From: Trochalopteron elliotii
Taxonomy: Eukaryota; Chordata; Aves; Passeriformes; Leiothrichidae
Length of the DNA stretch: 64,000 nucleotides
Direction of reading: 5' to 3'
Assembly: GCA_024734555.1 (NCBI GenBank)
Contig: JANPWX010000640.1
Coordinates: 62,001 to 126,000, forward strand
Under the pieces are notes generated by a model that made no database searches, was not told the origin of the DNA, and saw only the letters and a program-made list of their open reading frames with translations. This document shows positions 48,801-62,001 of the stretch, piece after piece. The first letter of the stretch is position 1, and every line of letters begins with the position of its first letter. The position numbers and the translations under genes were made by a program.

Positions 48801-51800
48801 AACTCTAACAAGCAACATCTCTTACTAGAATTTAGCACATCTCACTGTAGAGATACAAGAAAAAAGCTAATGAAATTTAGGTTGCTTATATGAAAAAACC
48901 TCCTGTATTAATGGAGATAAGGTTCATTAACTTCCTGTATAAAAAGAAAATTGCAAGCTTATGTTTCCATGTGTTATTACATTAGACAGACATGTAAGAA
49001 AGTAAAAATGTCAAGCTTTTCCCCTCATTAATCTGCCATCTCTAATCTGACTCCATGATCTAACAACAAGCAGATTCATGTTTCAGTCTCTCAGAACAAG
49101 CACTCTTCATTACATGAACCCTTGAAATATTTTCACAGTCCAGGTAAAATATTTGAAGTTGGTGTACACAAGAATTACTATGAACAGACTCAATCTACTT
49201 TAACATCAACAAGCACTTTTTTAAGTGGTGGCAGGGTTGATTTTGATACACTTGAACCCTCAAATGTTCAAGGGAAATGTGTCAAAAAGTCACAATCCCA
49301 AACCAGAACTGTTTGCTTCTGTTAATAATCACTGAAGAACAGACATTCCAGATATTTATTAACATCAGACAGAGAGATAGATATTTACATCAGAAAAGAA
49401 ACTTTTAAGTATCACATCATCTATGCCAGCTATTTGCTAGCAGTTTGGGGTTACTTTTAGCAGGAATGATTAAATTGCAAATTCACACTCCTCCTTTATT
49501 CTCAGAAGCCAAGATATTTTAGTTTGTTATGACTTTAAAATTTAAAAAAACCCCTGCTTATCTATCTAAGTTTATCTAAGTCCTTTCTTACCTTATGAAT
49601 CATCTCTACCTCAGTTACTGAGTCAGTGAATACCAGCACTTTCTGAAGATTCCTCTGGGTAAAATCCAGGATTCTGAGTAACTCAGCAATTCTGTTGCTG
49701 TTCATACAGGGCTGCACCACCTAACAGCAAATACAGAACAGAGGGCTGGTAATTCACATAACCCATACATATTTTACTATGTAATTCTTCCTAATCCTAG
49801 TCCTAATGCATCCACACATTGACACTTTCAGTTCTGCTCAATCATTAAGGCTTCTAAGAAAAACTCATGCATTTTCAGTTTCCTGACATGCTCAGAGTGT
49901 CTACCTTTGCAGATTTCCCAACATTTAAAATCCACAAACTACTGTATTCTATTCCAAATTACTCCACAGAGTAAATCAATCAAACTTAAACCATTTTGTG
50001 TTATTCTTAAGGGCTATACCACACTGACTGGAAACTAAGTCAAAAAATACCTAAGAGTATCTAACAGGCCTTCTAGAAATTTGAGGTCAAAAGTTTGGTA
50101 TTGTGTGAAAGAAGCAAACCAAGGGCTTTACTGGATTTGCCTTGGCACTGCTTACCTTGTAGTTCTGCCAGTCACAGCTAAAAACTGCAAAAACATTCTG
50201 GGTACCATTTTGGTAAAGAACTGTACTGTTTGCAAACACATCTCAACAAATTTAGACTCATTTGCACTACCATGAAATATTCAAGGGACTGTCTTAATCT
50301 CAGTCCTATAAAATAAAGAAAGAGACCTCCAGCTGGTTCAGTGACCCCCTTGCACATGATTTCTAACAGCCACTTCAGCTCACACTGGGAGGCAGCACTG
50401 CAGCACCACCTGCTTCCAATAAACCAGCAGCAGCCACACATCCAAGCAGTGACATAATTTCCAAAGTTTTACCTGTTGCACATTTCCAAAGATGGCAGCT
50501 TCTTCAATAACTGTTATCACAATGTGAGGATCATTCATGAACTCCTTTATCAAGGGTGTGATGTGTTTATTCCACTGAGTTCCCACAGCAATGATCTGAT
50601 GTGGGAGATTCCCCTGTGCCTGAGCAGTGGCTTTCTTGTAACAATCCAGTATAGTAAACACCTAGGATGAAAGAGGTTTTTTTCCTCTCATCTCATTGTA
50701 TTCCAGCAAGCACATGACAGCCCAGAAAAATACACTGTTTAAGAACACTGTTTTTTCCAGTCACAAAGCCACTACCACAGCAAACTACAAGTTTCACACC
50801 TCAAAAGAACAGTTTGGTAGGTACGCTTTTATCCTGTTCTTTGAATGAAGCAAGAGAAAGCAACAGGACAGCATGTAGTGACAGCATATGCCTGTGCATG
50901 TAACTGTAATGCAGGATTCTGTCCAGAGAAAATGGAAATCTCAGGAAAAGGATCTGTCCAGATCTGCAATATAAAAAGCCCAGACAAAGCAGATCTGAGA
51001 GGGCAGAGGCATTCAGCAAAAACTAGCTGGTAACTAGAAGACAAGCCCAACCTGCCAACACAGTAATGTGCAAATACAAAAATAAAAAGAAAGAAAGAAA
51101 AAAAGAGGGGGTTCACCATAAACCCACTTGCAGTGTTGTTTTCCTCAGTGTGTGCCACTGTTTCAGACACAAGCACAACTGCAACAGCATTTTGCCAAGT
51201 GACTGTGTAAGCCATTTACCTGTTCAGTAGTGTCAGAGAACAGCACCTCAATCTCATCAAGAACAAGATGGCAAAGCCTGCACAACAACCCAGTGTTATG
51301 TTCCAGCAGTCTCAGGAGGTTGTATGGTGTAGTCACTACTACTTCACCTAAGTTGGAAGGAAAGAGCTTTACCATTCATTTATTAAAAAGGGTCACATTT
51401 GTATTTCAGATTCATCATCTTGAGGCTGGGGAGTTTGTATTTTTCTACTCCTGCAAGTTTTCCAAGAAATGAATGGGTGAGGCTCTGGTATTTTGAAATC
51501 CAGTGAAATGTCTGAAGGTTAAGAAGTTTACAAAGCAGGGTGTCATCTCATTTGCCAGTAAGGTACTGGAAGTAGAGGTAAGAACTTCAGAAGCAAATAG
51601 CCAGAAGGGAAGTATTTATAAATATATGCAAGAGCAATTTCAGGGAAGTTCAGTTTCAACAATGGAATAAAGCACATATTGTCACTTAGGAATTTACATA
51701 AACGTGTGCATGTGTATCTATCTACACACAGAAATAAAACCACACCAATCTTCACTGGTGCAAATACACCAACAGCTCTGCTGCTAAAAGGTCTGAATTC

Positions 51801-54800
51801 ATCCACCAGGCTCAAACTTGAATGATGAATGAATGATGCTGAAATGGAGTTTTACATGGTTTTTCATAATTTCATCCATAGTTCTTATTCCCTTGGCACA
51901 AGGAAAGCCACTTTTGAAAATGCAGGTAATCAACCAAAGCTTAACAAAGGTATCAAACCACTACACACCTAAATGTTTTAAGTGCATACATATAAGCAGG
52001 GCAAGTCTCCCAACAGTTTTTTTACTACTTCTATGCTGCTTCTCTGTGGAGCACCCTCTCCATACTATCAAGTTAGATGCACAAAGTACTGAGCATTTAC
52101 TGCAACAGCAAGTTGTAAACCATCATTTAAACAAACAAAATCCCCAAGTTTGGTTTATAAACCCAGAACTTGAGAAGCAGAAATTGTTCTTTCACATGCT
52201 CCTGCAATTAAGGCAGCCCACAGTGCCTTCATGCAAAATGAGATGACAGAAGGTATTCTTACAGCCTTGGATTTCCACTTGGCTGGCTGCTTCCTTCTTC
52301 TGCCCAAGGATTATCAGCATTGCAGGAAGGCGTCTGCAGCCTTTCCTGTATGTTTTCAGCAGGTCAAAAACCAGTTGTGCCTTCTTCCATCCAGGACATA
52401 AAATCAGTGCTTGTGGCTGCGTACACAGGTACAAAAATTGACAACACAGTATTAGACAGAAGTACAGAACCTGAAGAACCCTGTCTTACTCAGGTTCTGT
52501 AGCCCTGGTTCATGCCTGACATATTTTGGTTCTCTGAAATTCCTTTCCCAGGGAATTTTCTGTAAACAAGAGACATGTTTTGGTAACTGCACATCTGTTT
52601 ACAATTTTTCCCTAGGAGGGACGACTTCTTGATGTCCCTCTGCTCTCACCAATGGGACTGAAGAGGTTTGTCTTTGCTTCACCAATCAAATTGGTCTGTG
52701 TAGAACAGTTACATAAGGGAGACACATCCCAACAATAAAGAAGTCATTTTTCAGCCTTCTGAAGGAGTCTTTGTGTTGTTGTGGTGTACAACAGCGTCAG
52801 GTTGTACTGGACCATGTTACAACCTCAGGAATTCTGTTTCTGTGATCTAATACAAGCTAGAAAATGCAATATAGTATTTAAAACAGCTAATACCTATTTT
52901 AGTTTACTGAATACATTACTACTCATGCAGAAACAAAACTCCATTGTGTATCTAAGTGCCAGGGCATGAACCACTTGTTAGGGACTGCTTTAAAAGCAAG
53001 TTTGGGACTCCCCCATTCACACAGTCCATCCAAGTCCTCTAAGCAGAGGCCTTACAGAAACTGGCAGGCATTATGAAGATACACTGAGATGACATTAATG
53101 TGTACAATCCAAACATTCACAGTAGTAACAGGTTCTCTGGTCTAATATATACATACTCCACTCCTGTTTGGCAAGGTTTGGTAGTCACTTTTCAACTGGA
53201 AAAGTGTAAGAATTGGTGGAATATATAACAAGGGATCATTTCCCTGATGGGAGATGGCAACGACATCACATCCCAAAGCTACTGGTGGCCAACAGTAGGA
53301 CTCAGTGAAGGTAGGGCCTGAAAACTTGTTCCAAGCAAGTTCCTACAGAAAGAGAAATCAAGAGTTTTCCATTAAATCCGTGTACTTAAACACCAACAAA
53401 ACAAGCCAAAGCATAACAATGAGAGATTTAAAAGCTTTTGACCCACTAGGTAACAAATATCCTTAACAGTAATACAAAAAGCCATTTTCCAGCCTGAGCT
53501 GTTAAATTACTGTATTAAAATTCAAATCCACTTGTAGCAGTGGCTAATATACCAGAAAAAAAAGTGTAAAATTCTTACAGCATTTCTCCAAAGCTTCATT
53601 TATTCTACCACATGAACACTCTTGTACACATTCCTCAACCAAACTGAGTTATTACTGTAATATTTACTGTGGTGATTTGAGATAGGAAACTCATCTTAAA
53701 AAGATAATCAATGTAGTATCATCACCTCTACCTTTTTCAGACCATCAGAAAGTGGTGCTGTTTCCAAAACTGATGATGGTTCAATTTTCTTGCTCAGGAA
53801 CACAAAGTTTTTTTCTTTCCCAACATTTTGAAAACTCTGAAACCATGAGACAAATAGATGGCAATGGCAGTACTTAGCAAAAGGGGTTTAGCTTACACAA
53901 AACTCAGAAGCACTCACTGCATTTAAAAAAAGTGGCATTTTGATGTAAATCGATCAAAATTCTTCATTCACTTTAAATATGTTTCATACCTACTGACAGG
54001 TTACAGAGCAAGGGTGAGATAAAAACCTGTTATTGCTATTCTTGAAGAAAGATTTTCAAAGATGGTCTTAACTATCTTAAACCCCCCAAGAGATCAGTGG
54101 ATGCTCTGTGTACAGCTGGCACTCAATCCCACAATGAGCAGCATGAGGCAGGGACTCAGTCACAATGTAGATGGCAATTTCTCTCCATTGCTCCTTCTCT
54201 CTTTTCTGCTCCAGTGCAGGTCCTCTACAGACTGCAGCCCCTTCAGAAACATCTGCATGGAGCTCCTTCTGCTGTCTGACCCTGTCATTGCCTGTTTCTC
54301 ACCTTTTTTTGTTCCCTTCCCTGTGTTTTTGCCCTTTCTTAAACTCAGAGGCATCCCCAACTTGGCTGCCTGGCTCAGCTTTAGCCAATGCAGGTGCAGT
54401 CAGCCCCTGGTCACCTCCCACAAAGACACAATGCTGCCAAAACCAAAATGTTTGCACAAGAGAAGTTAAATTAAAGTTAATGCTTGAAATACCTGCTGGC
54501 CATCTTCAACTGTGTGTGTCTGGAGGGAACTGGAATTTAAGAAATGTGGAAGTCTGAGAAACAGAGATATTAAATCCAACATAAATGCAAAAGAAAAATG
54601 TCATTTATAGATACCACCAGTATTTCCCAAGTGTCATCAAGTAATTCACTCAAAGTATTTCTGACAGATCTATGCCAATGAGAAAAACCCTCAATACAAA
54701 AGGAGAAATCAAAATCCATCATCTGGAAAGCAAAATTCAGTGAAAACAATCCCTGAGAATCTTTTTCAAAGTTAATTGACAAGTTCCCTAACAACAGAAG

Positions 54801-57800
54801 AAAAACAGACTGGACTGTAGACAAAAAAGGTTTCTTAATAGATCCAAAACACAAAAAAACTCATCTTTGCATCAGTTAGAAACTGAAAGAAGAAATGCTC
54901 CTGAGGTTTATTACATATGCATCAACTGACCTGCAGCACAGTGAAAGCATTGCACAAACTGACCCAGTCATATTCCATTAAATCTGAAAACTTTATAATA
55001 ATCACACTAAAAATAAAATAAAGCAAATTAACACGTTTAGTGTGCAGAAAAATATCTCCCCACCACACCCCCTGCTGTCAAACTACTGTTTAGAAAGAAC
55101 TGGTATTTTTCTAGCCTGGGTAGCTATCAGGAGCTTCAAAGGCCCTCCTTCCCCAAAAGCATGTGTATGATGTACCTTCCCTTTCCCTCTGTCCTTTAGA
55201 GGCCTAAGAACAGTAATTGCAAACATACTACAGCTCCCAACTGTCTGATTACAGAATCATTCTTTATATTCAACATGCTGCACCACACCTCTCTGTTTGA
55301 ACTGCTTTATCTTCCTTGGAAGGCAGATCTGGCACCATGCTGACCACCTAGAAAAAACCCACATTTTAAGCACTAAAATAATGTTCAAAACCAGTATTTA
55401 AAACACAAACTTGAAAGTGGTTTTCTTACCCAACTGTGGGATTTTCCAAATATTTTGCAGCATCGTTTTACAAATTTGAAGTTTCTTTGACTAAGACAAC
55501 AATTTTGATGAAACAAACTAAGAAAACTTTCAGAAAACTAAGAATAACAAGCTGGATGACTACAGCACTCCTAATCTGGCCTAAGTATGTTTACTTTAGT
55601 TTGTATTTCACAATTTAACACAAAATGTAATACTTACAGGCACAATATTGTCATTTAGAATGGTGCTTAACCTTTGGGACGTATTTTGAAGAACAGAATT
55701 ACAACCATCAAGACCTAAAAAGGTAAACAGAATGGAGACACCCATTTCTGATTATCTGAACACATAAAAAGCCAGAGATGGACACCACGTGTCACAGTCA
55801 CTGGGATCCAAACCCAGACAGGAGGTTCCCATTCCACACATCCAACAAAACACACCAAGTGCTGCATGCAGGACTGTCTCCCACACTTGTGGCTCCCACC
55901 TGGCCCAGGACGTGGTGACACTTCCTCCCCTAAGGGCAGCTTTGGCCTGGCATGGAACGTTGGACCAACAAACTCCACTGGAACACACTCAGCACTCAGG
56001 GACACTTCACTGTCAGAGTCATCTGAAGAATTCCCTGCAGTCACTTCACCTTCCTTGTAATGAGCAAAGTGCTTTGCAACCAGATCATCATTAACACAGA
56101 TCTACAAAATAACCCAAACAAGATCTCTTTTGATCAGTGTCAACAAGCAATAAACTACACCAGTACACACTTGTTTAGAATTTGTGTGAAGCCTTAAACA
56201 AAAGCAGTGCTTTTATAAATGATAAAAACCCCAAACAAAATCCAACCAAACAAAACACCAGACATAACAGTACCAGTGAATGCTTTCTGTCAAATATTAA
56301 TTCTAAAAAAACCAGAAAGTCCTATATACCTCTACGTTCAACAGGTGTTAATCAGTATTGTGTTTCTGGCCAAACTTCTGCACTGAATAACTGTTTCTAT
56401 GAGCCCTACATATCTAAAAGAAGCCTTTAATTCACTCAAGCCTGTTTATTTCTTTTAGATTCAGCATACATCAAAATCTGGCAGGAAAAAAAAAAAAAAG
56501 TAGGATTAGGCCTAAAACTTCTGGTACCTACCACATAGCTGCTTAAGCCTGGCAGTAGCTACAGCAGAGATTTGACACAAGTTACACATTTTGGCAAGTG
56601 GAACTAGACTGGATGATTTTTCCAACTCCCTGAGGACTCAGCTGTATGCAGGAGTGTGAACTTTGAGTTAATTTCTACAGCATTATGCAGCTGCCTTTCT
56701 GAAACATCTTCAAATGTTTATCCCAAGAAGTACACCAAATGATTCATATTAGTTGTCCAATTAAGTACTGGCTGGACTTCACTTGCTTATAAATAATAAT
56801 TTCCAAAAAAAAAGGTTCACAGAGAGAAAAATACAGGTTCTGCCTATTAGACCTGTAAACCCTCCAGAGGTTTACAATGAACAGAACTGTAAGAAAAACC
56901 TCTAATAAGTTAATGATTTAGCTTCTACTGTATCTGATCAAAATTACAAAACTCACAAGTCATGCTTTCCAATCTTAAACTAATAGCAAAGTACATCAAT
57001 CGAGAGCTGGAAATATAAAAGTATCTTACCTTTTCATCTCTTATAGTCACAAAAAGAAACACCTCCAGCACTTTATCTTCTACTGCCTGTATTGTGGCTT
57101 TAACCTCCGTAGCCTCTAAATGTAGTAATAAACACAAGAAAAAAGATTAAACCCTTATCACACTATCAGCATTCTTCACTTGTACTTTCTGACACAGACA
57201 AAAACAGAAATCACAATTAAAAATGTGTAATGCTTGTTATTTCACCTAAGTCAAACACAGAAGTTAACAAATACATGAAAGTACCAAAAAGGAACTCTTC
57301 CTTAGTCTTTGAAGGAGGATTGAGGGTTGAAACAGATTAATGACTTCTTGAGACAAACCACTTTTAGTTCTACATTAAAAATCTTGGTTTATCTCAGACT
57401 CTGAGAGTCTGGGGCACCAGCGTGTGGTTTCCAAGTGTGACATTTCCTTTTCTTGAAAGTTTTTTGCACATCTGAACAGCTTTGTTACACTTTTCATTCA
57501 GGCAAACACAGCCACTATGTCTGTTCCCAAATCCTGCAGCACCTCTGCACACACTAATGCAGGACAGCTGTGATACTGATTCAGAGTCTCATGTTGAATA
57601 CACAGAATGGTTCCAAGGTTCAAAACAAACGTGACATGAATGCTCTCTCAGTTAGCCTAATCTAGCCTCAACATAAACTACCAAGATTTATGCAGCATGG
57701 AAGTCCAGAGTACTCAAAACGCAGCTCCACAAAAATTTGTGTCTTAGTTACTCCATACTTAGGCAGCTCCTTTCTCTTTATTTTTAACAAACAGCATTCA

Positions 57801-60800
57801 TAAATTTAATCAACTATACAAAAGTGTAACAAACTTGCACACAAGCACCAGATGTCTCTATAACAATTGATTTTTTCTGAGAAATAGAAGAGTTATTTAT
57901 TTGCCTTCAAGAAGTTTTCGAAAATACTGGACAGCAGCAGTATCCCATCTTTTGGCTGGCCTAGGAAAATAAACACAACCAGTTATCCCACATCATGAAA
58001 CACAAAAATGGTCATTTCAAAGAAAGTAATTTCTATACAAGCACAAAGCTCTGAATCATGTAAATTCTTACAAAGCACAGAACTAGAGAAATCAGCAGAA
58101 TCTGATTATTTAGCTCATTACTTCAGCCTCGGTAATATTATCTGAGCTCACCACTATCATTAACTGATCAAAATTAAAAGATACTGTTTTGTCAAGGTAT
58201 CATGGCTTTCACCCAACATAAATTATGAAGAAATCATAGAATTATTTAGGTTGGAAAAAAATCCCACGATCATTCAGTCCAACCCCTAATTCAGCAGTGC
58301 CAAGGCCACCACTGTCACACCCCTCAGTGCCACATCTACTCGTCTTTTAAATCACTCCAGGGATGGTGACTGCCCCACTTCCCTGGGGAGTTCTGTCCTC
58401 TCAGCTGGAAGAGAGTTCATTTTCCTCTTAGTGGCTGGTACAGCTCTGTGTTCTGAGTTTACCATGAGAATACTGCAGGGTCCTTCTTGAACTGTAATCC
58501 TTTCTAAAAAATTCTGCACTAAACTGTCACACTTCAGAAAAGCATGAATAGAATAGATTTACTCAAGTCTCCTCACCCAATTTTGGCAGTGTTCTCACAG
58601 TAGTCAATGTACAGGGTCAGTGGCTTTGTGCAGTGCAGCCGACACTTCTTGGCTCTGTGTGGGATCTTTGCAAATGCTCCTGCTAAAACTCGAATGCTGC
58701 AAAACAAAGTGGAAATTACCTCGTTTTACAGGGCACAATTTCTCCTCCAGAAGTCACTGGTCTCACAAACCACATTCTGTTATCCTGAACTTGACAACAC
58801 AGTTCCTCCAGGAGTTTGGATCCCACTGGCTCCCACCCTGAAACCACTGTCTAAAAGGTTTAACCACCTCTCAGAGGGGCCATCAGGACCAAATGTGAAC
58901 AGAACTGCTTTTCTAATCATTTAGGATCAATACACATCCTAATTACTGGGAATCTTTCTCATCCTTTGCCACTGCAGCTTCTAATCTTCTTGCTATTCTT
59001 CTTTTAAGTATCTTCATGGTATTTAACCCATTGTCAAGTTGTTTTCCAACAAAGCAACAGTCAACTTTAAAACATTATTTATTGTAAAATATTTTAAGTA
59101 AGTTCTAATTTTGTGGAATACTACCAAAACCAACTTGGTGAAGTTTCTTGTTCTCCAAGTGGTATATTTTAATAGAGAAACAAACTAACAGCTGGACTAG
59201 GCTGCTCCAGAACAAAAGATTGTATTTTTCAAGATTTTAGAAACACAAGGTTTTACACTCATTTCATCAAAAACTCAGAACCTGTGAAAACTCACCTTTT
59301 TTTGGCACCACAACAAGACAAACTGTCAGCTTGTAGTAAACAAGTTGGTCAACTGCAGTGGGAAAATCCCCACTGCATATTTCTGTTTAGACCTCAAAAG
59401 CTGTTGCAGCAAGTGAAACCCTGCTTCTACAGACGGTTTTTGTGCCTGAACTTCATTTGCCATAATTTTAATTTTTTTTAGTACATACTGAATTATTACA
59501 GAAGAAAAGAATATAAAGATAAGTTGCAATTGGCAATCACACACTTCAATCACAACAGACTGACGTAATTTCTACTCCAAATCTTTGAAAAAGCAAAACC
59601 TAAAATGGAAAGCATCTTTGAAGTACCAAAAAATAAGGACTAGTTTGCACTTAGGCTCTTTCAAGTGTAAAATCTGGTTAGCAGCTTCTTGTGGACACAA
59701 CCTACACCTCAATTAAACCAAAGCATTGATTAAACAAATATTAATAGCATCTGTATCTATTAATAAATTCATCACAGTGACAAAACTCTTAACACATACC
59801 TCTCTGATGCAACACAGCAGTACTGGGCATAATCCAGCAGGAAACATCCGAGCTGGTAACCATCTACCTGGCACCAGACTGACTCCACCAGGGCCCTACA
59901 CCAGCACTTGAGTTCCTCACTGAAAACCACATAAACCTGAGGAAGAGACAAAGAACAAGACAGCAAGTTCTTTCAAATGGCCCCAAGCACACTCATAGGT
60001 TTTTCAAAGGCAAGGATGCAGTATTTATTACACAGCCTTCCATTTTCTTTGCAAAATGCAAGCCTTACACCTTACAGTTAGGAGGCTTACAGATGAGAAA
60101 ACACAACACATAGACATGCTATTATCTCTCTTTCTGTGCAAAAATAATTTAAAGAATTACACATATTTGATACTTCACCCCTAAACCAGTTGAAATAACA
60201 GATTATTTCTAGGTAGAGCGATGATCTTACCTGGCCTTTTTTTATCTCCTCTCCTTTTATTTTATCTGCATGTTTGGGACAGTTATAGAACTGTTGCATC
60301 TCATGATTCAGGTTTTCATAAGCACTTTCACTGAACACGCCAGGCACGCGTTCTTTCACAGCAATCCAAAAGCAACCTGGATCTTCAACCTGGGGCAAGG
60401 AGTACAGAACAAATACTACTGACTTTTAAGAGTATCTGAGCAGCAGACGTAAAAATCAAACTTGATTTTTATGGAGCACCTTCAAAATTATGGTGACTGA
60501 TACTGACATACAGAGTTTTAACAAGTGAAACATCTTTCACCTTCACAGCATTAGTTCATGAAATGGTTTCTCATGTTCCAAGTTTCTTTAGCACTGCAAC
60601 AAACACCAGGGGGATCTACAAGGGAGCAGCATTATCTAAGAAGTGGGTTAAACCAAACAGTGGGCAAAGTGCAAAGACAAAGCTTTTTACTTCCATATGA
60701 AGTCCTCAGGAAGTACATAAAAACCCCCTAAAAACATGATAAACCTTACCAAAGGGCTTTTCTTTGTGCATGACAGCCAGTTTCTTTAGAACAAGGTGAC

Positions 60801-62001
60801 AGCTTGCTGCTAAACCTTAGTAAACTGTCCCATTCCAGTGTTCCAGCTGACCTGGGTCCCCAGCTGCTGAGGCTTTCCCAGTAGGCAACTAAACCCCACA
60901 GAGCTGCTCCCTCACTCACATCCCTGCAGGACGACCAGACAACTGGAAGGATGCAAGTGAGAAAACTCACAGGCTGACATTAAAACAGCTGACTAGCCAA
61001 AGCAAGAGCTGCACATGCAACCAAAGCAACACAAGGAGTGTATTCACTGTTTCCCACTGGCAATTGCTTGGCCATTTCCAGGACACAGAACTTCACCACA
61101 CACAATGGTGCTGACTTGGGCATGCTGTATGTCTGACAACCACAGACATCCTGCAGCTTTTACTGCTCAGCATGACATCACATAGTAGTGAACATCCCCT
61201 CAGGCAGCTGTCCTGGCTGTATGCTGCATTTTCCACAATCTCCTGTGAAATTCAGTGTAATCTGGTACTATATTATACATTATTTAACACTGTGTTGCAC
61301 ATCCTCCATTTTAGATTTTAGCTGCATCCCTCCTGCTGGGAGGAGGGGCTCACAAGTATAAAAATGGTGAGGAAGGTGGTGCAATAGCTCAAGTGACCCT
61401 GCAGCTGGGAATGCCAAGGCCTGGAGAATATCAGAGTGGGAAACCCCATCTCTTATGCTACTGCTGTTGATCCTGTTTTGAGTAGTAGAGTTTCTCTGTA
61501 GAGGTAATACACGTGTTTGGAGAGGCTTGGAGGCACTCTCATGGACATGCTGAGCTCCGTGTTGGGAGGAAGATCAAAGCTCAGAGACCACAAAAAGCAC
61601 AGGGAAGCACACAGGGTTCTTGGTGAATCCTGCTGGGATGGGCTGAGCCTGCCAGTGTCCACCTGGGTATGCCCCAAATCCTCCAGTTAGCCAGGCAATT
61701 AAATAAATTTACTCCCTTTATTTCAGCTGTTGTTTTGTGGTTGTTCTGGCTCCCTGCCTGTGTTAATTCACACACCTATTCACCTACTTTACAACAAAAA
61801 CAAGAAAATAAAACCTAAAACAAATGACAAATTATATATAATCCAAATATGACTCCACAAGTGCAAAGAAATGTTGGTGAATGGAAATACACAGGCAACA
61901 TCTCATTGTAAATGTCACCTCCAGAAAGTCTCACCGAAATAGACATCAATCTTACAGATTAAAAGAAAAAAGCAGCATACCTTTAACACCACAACTTCCA
62001 T
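40257..62001 (-). CDS. TDRD12: TDRD12, Tudor/helicase-like piRNA factor (whole gene, 30 coding exons)
   Basis: Coding exons from 5' to 3', high to low coordinate: 62001-61981, 60389-60231, 59936-59800, 58696-58577, 57960-57905, 57115-57030, 56101-55900, 55714-55638, 55347-55289, 54553-54493, 53836-53732, 53342-53157, 52416-52263, 51347-51220, 50661-50473, 49720-49592, 48744-48627, 47852-47698, 47628-47411, 47195-47096, 45892-45705, 45387-45180, 44658-44566, 43657-43500, 42847-42738, 41700-41646, 41189-41076, 40994-40841, 40747-40681, 40342-40257. The total is 3693 nt, 1230 residues; human TDRD12 has about 1177. Every junction keeps frame, and all introns are GT-AG except one GC-AG. Domain order: Tudor, degenerate DEAD-like helicase, CCCH finger, Tudor, CS, acidic tail. 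TDRD12 acts in germ-cell cytoplasm in secondary piRNA production and transposon silencing (established in mouse). The start [15 protein letters not shown] aligns with the mammalian N-terminus. The gene looks intact. Confidence 0.95.
43500..45892 (-). CDS. TDRD12: TDRD12 exons 21-24: second Tudor domain
   Basis: Residues about 821-1036. [17 protein letters not shown] begins the staphylococcal-nuclease-like half. [18 protein letters not shown] and [20 protein letters not shown] form the Tudor barrel, with the expected Y/D aromatic-acidic motif (KYIDEG). [21 protein letters not shown] follows, then [21 protein letters not shown]. Exon 24 closes with [20 protein letters not shown]. The exon 24 donor (GAGAG|gttgga) is weak but is the only one that keeps the frame into exon 25. 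Confidence 0.92.
47096..53342 (-). CDS. TDRD12: TDRD12 exons 12-20: degenerate DEAD-like helicase and CCCH finger
   Basis: Residues about 362-820. RecA-like landmarks in order: the Walker A position reads [17 protein letters not shown], with no GKT lysine; motif Ia [12 protein letters not shown]; motif Ib [13 protein letters not shown]; motif [12 protein letters not shown] (DEIE, about 505-508); motif III region ITVIEEAA; domain 2 [12 protein letters not shown]; motif [22 protein letters not shown]; motif VI region [13 protein letters not shown], lacking the HRxGRxGR arginines. The fold seems retained, but the residues for ATP hydrolysis are largely missing, so an RNA- or protein-binding role is inferred. 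It ends with C-X8-C-X5-C-X3-H at about 777-796, spanning the exon 19/20 junction. Confidence 0.92.
53732..55714 (-). CDS. TDRD12: TDRD12 exons 8-11: linker before the helicase-like core
   Basis: Four short exons (77, 59, 61 and 105 nt) encode about residues 261-361, a low-complexity, probably disordered linker ([50 protein letters not shown]). Each is supported by acceptor, donor and matching phase, more than by sequence conservation, so the boundaries of exons 9 and 10 are the least certain in the gene. Confidence 0.75.
55900..62001 (-). CDS. TDRD12: TDRD12 exons 1-7: N-terminal extended Tudor domain
   Basis: Exons 1-7 encode residues 1 to about 260. The start is the ATG at 62001; upstream in-frame sequence is an acceptor (ctttcacag) and a short 5' [26 protein letters not shown] and GCFLLDYAQ form the Tudor-like OB/beta core. 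They are followed by [35 protein letters not shown] and the closing [15 protein letters not shown], all typical of extended Tudor domains that read dimethyl-arginine on PIWI proteins. The segment ends with an acidic-serine stretch ([12 protein letters not shown]). Exon 5 (57960-57905) uses a GC donor. Confidence 0.93.
58229..58400 (-). repeat. CR1 LINE 3' fragment in a TDRD12 intron (reverse orientation)
   Basis: 'aatcatagaattatttaggt', 'cagtccaacccctaat', 'cagtgccaaggccaccact' and 'ccagggatggtgactgcccc' are the reverse-complement landmarks of a CR1 3' end. It lies 230 bp from the nearest exon, in the same transcriptional sense as TDRD12. Confidence 0.85.
61205..61765 (+). mobile_element. Candidate solo LTR-like element in the first coding intron of TDRD12
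   Basis: The stretch begins near 'tgtcctggctgtatg', a start resembling avian ERVL-type LTRs. It contains TATAAAAA at 61357-61364 and, about 340 bp later, AATAAA at 61702-61707 followed by a GT-rich element (gctgttgttttgtggttgttctgg). That is the promoter, R region and poly(A) layout of an LTR on the + strand. No coding part, no clear terminal TG/CA ends and no target-site duplication could be fixed, so the limits are approximate. Confidence 0.35.

Noticed and set aside
54604..54722. Open stretch [17 protein letters not shown]... in a TDRD12 intron, with acceptor- and donor-like ends
   Set aside because: Joining it to exon 9 (ending in AG) creates AGA-TGA, an immediate stop. Exons 9 and 10 already join in frame without it.
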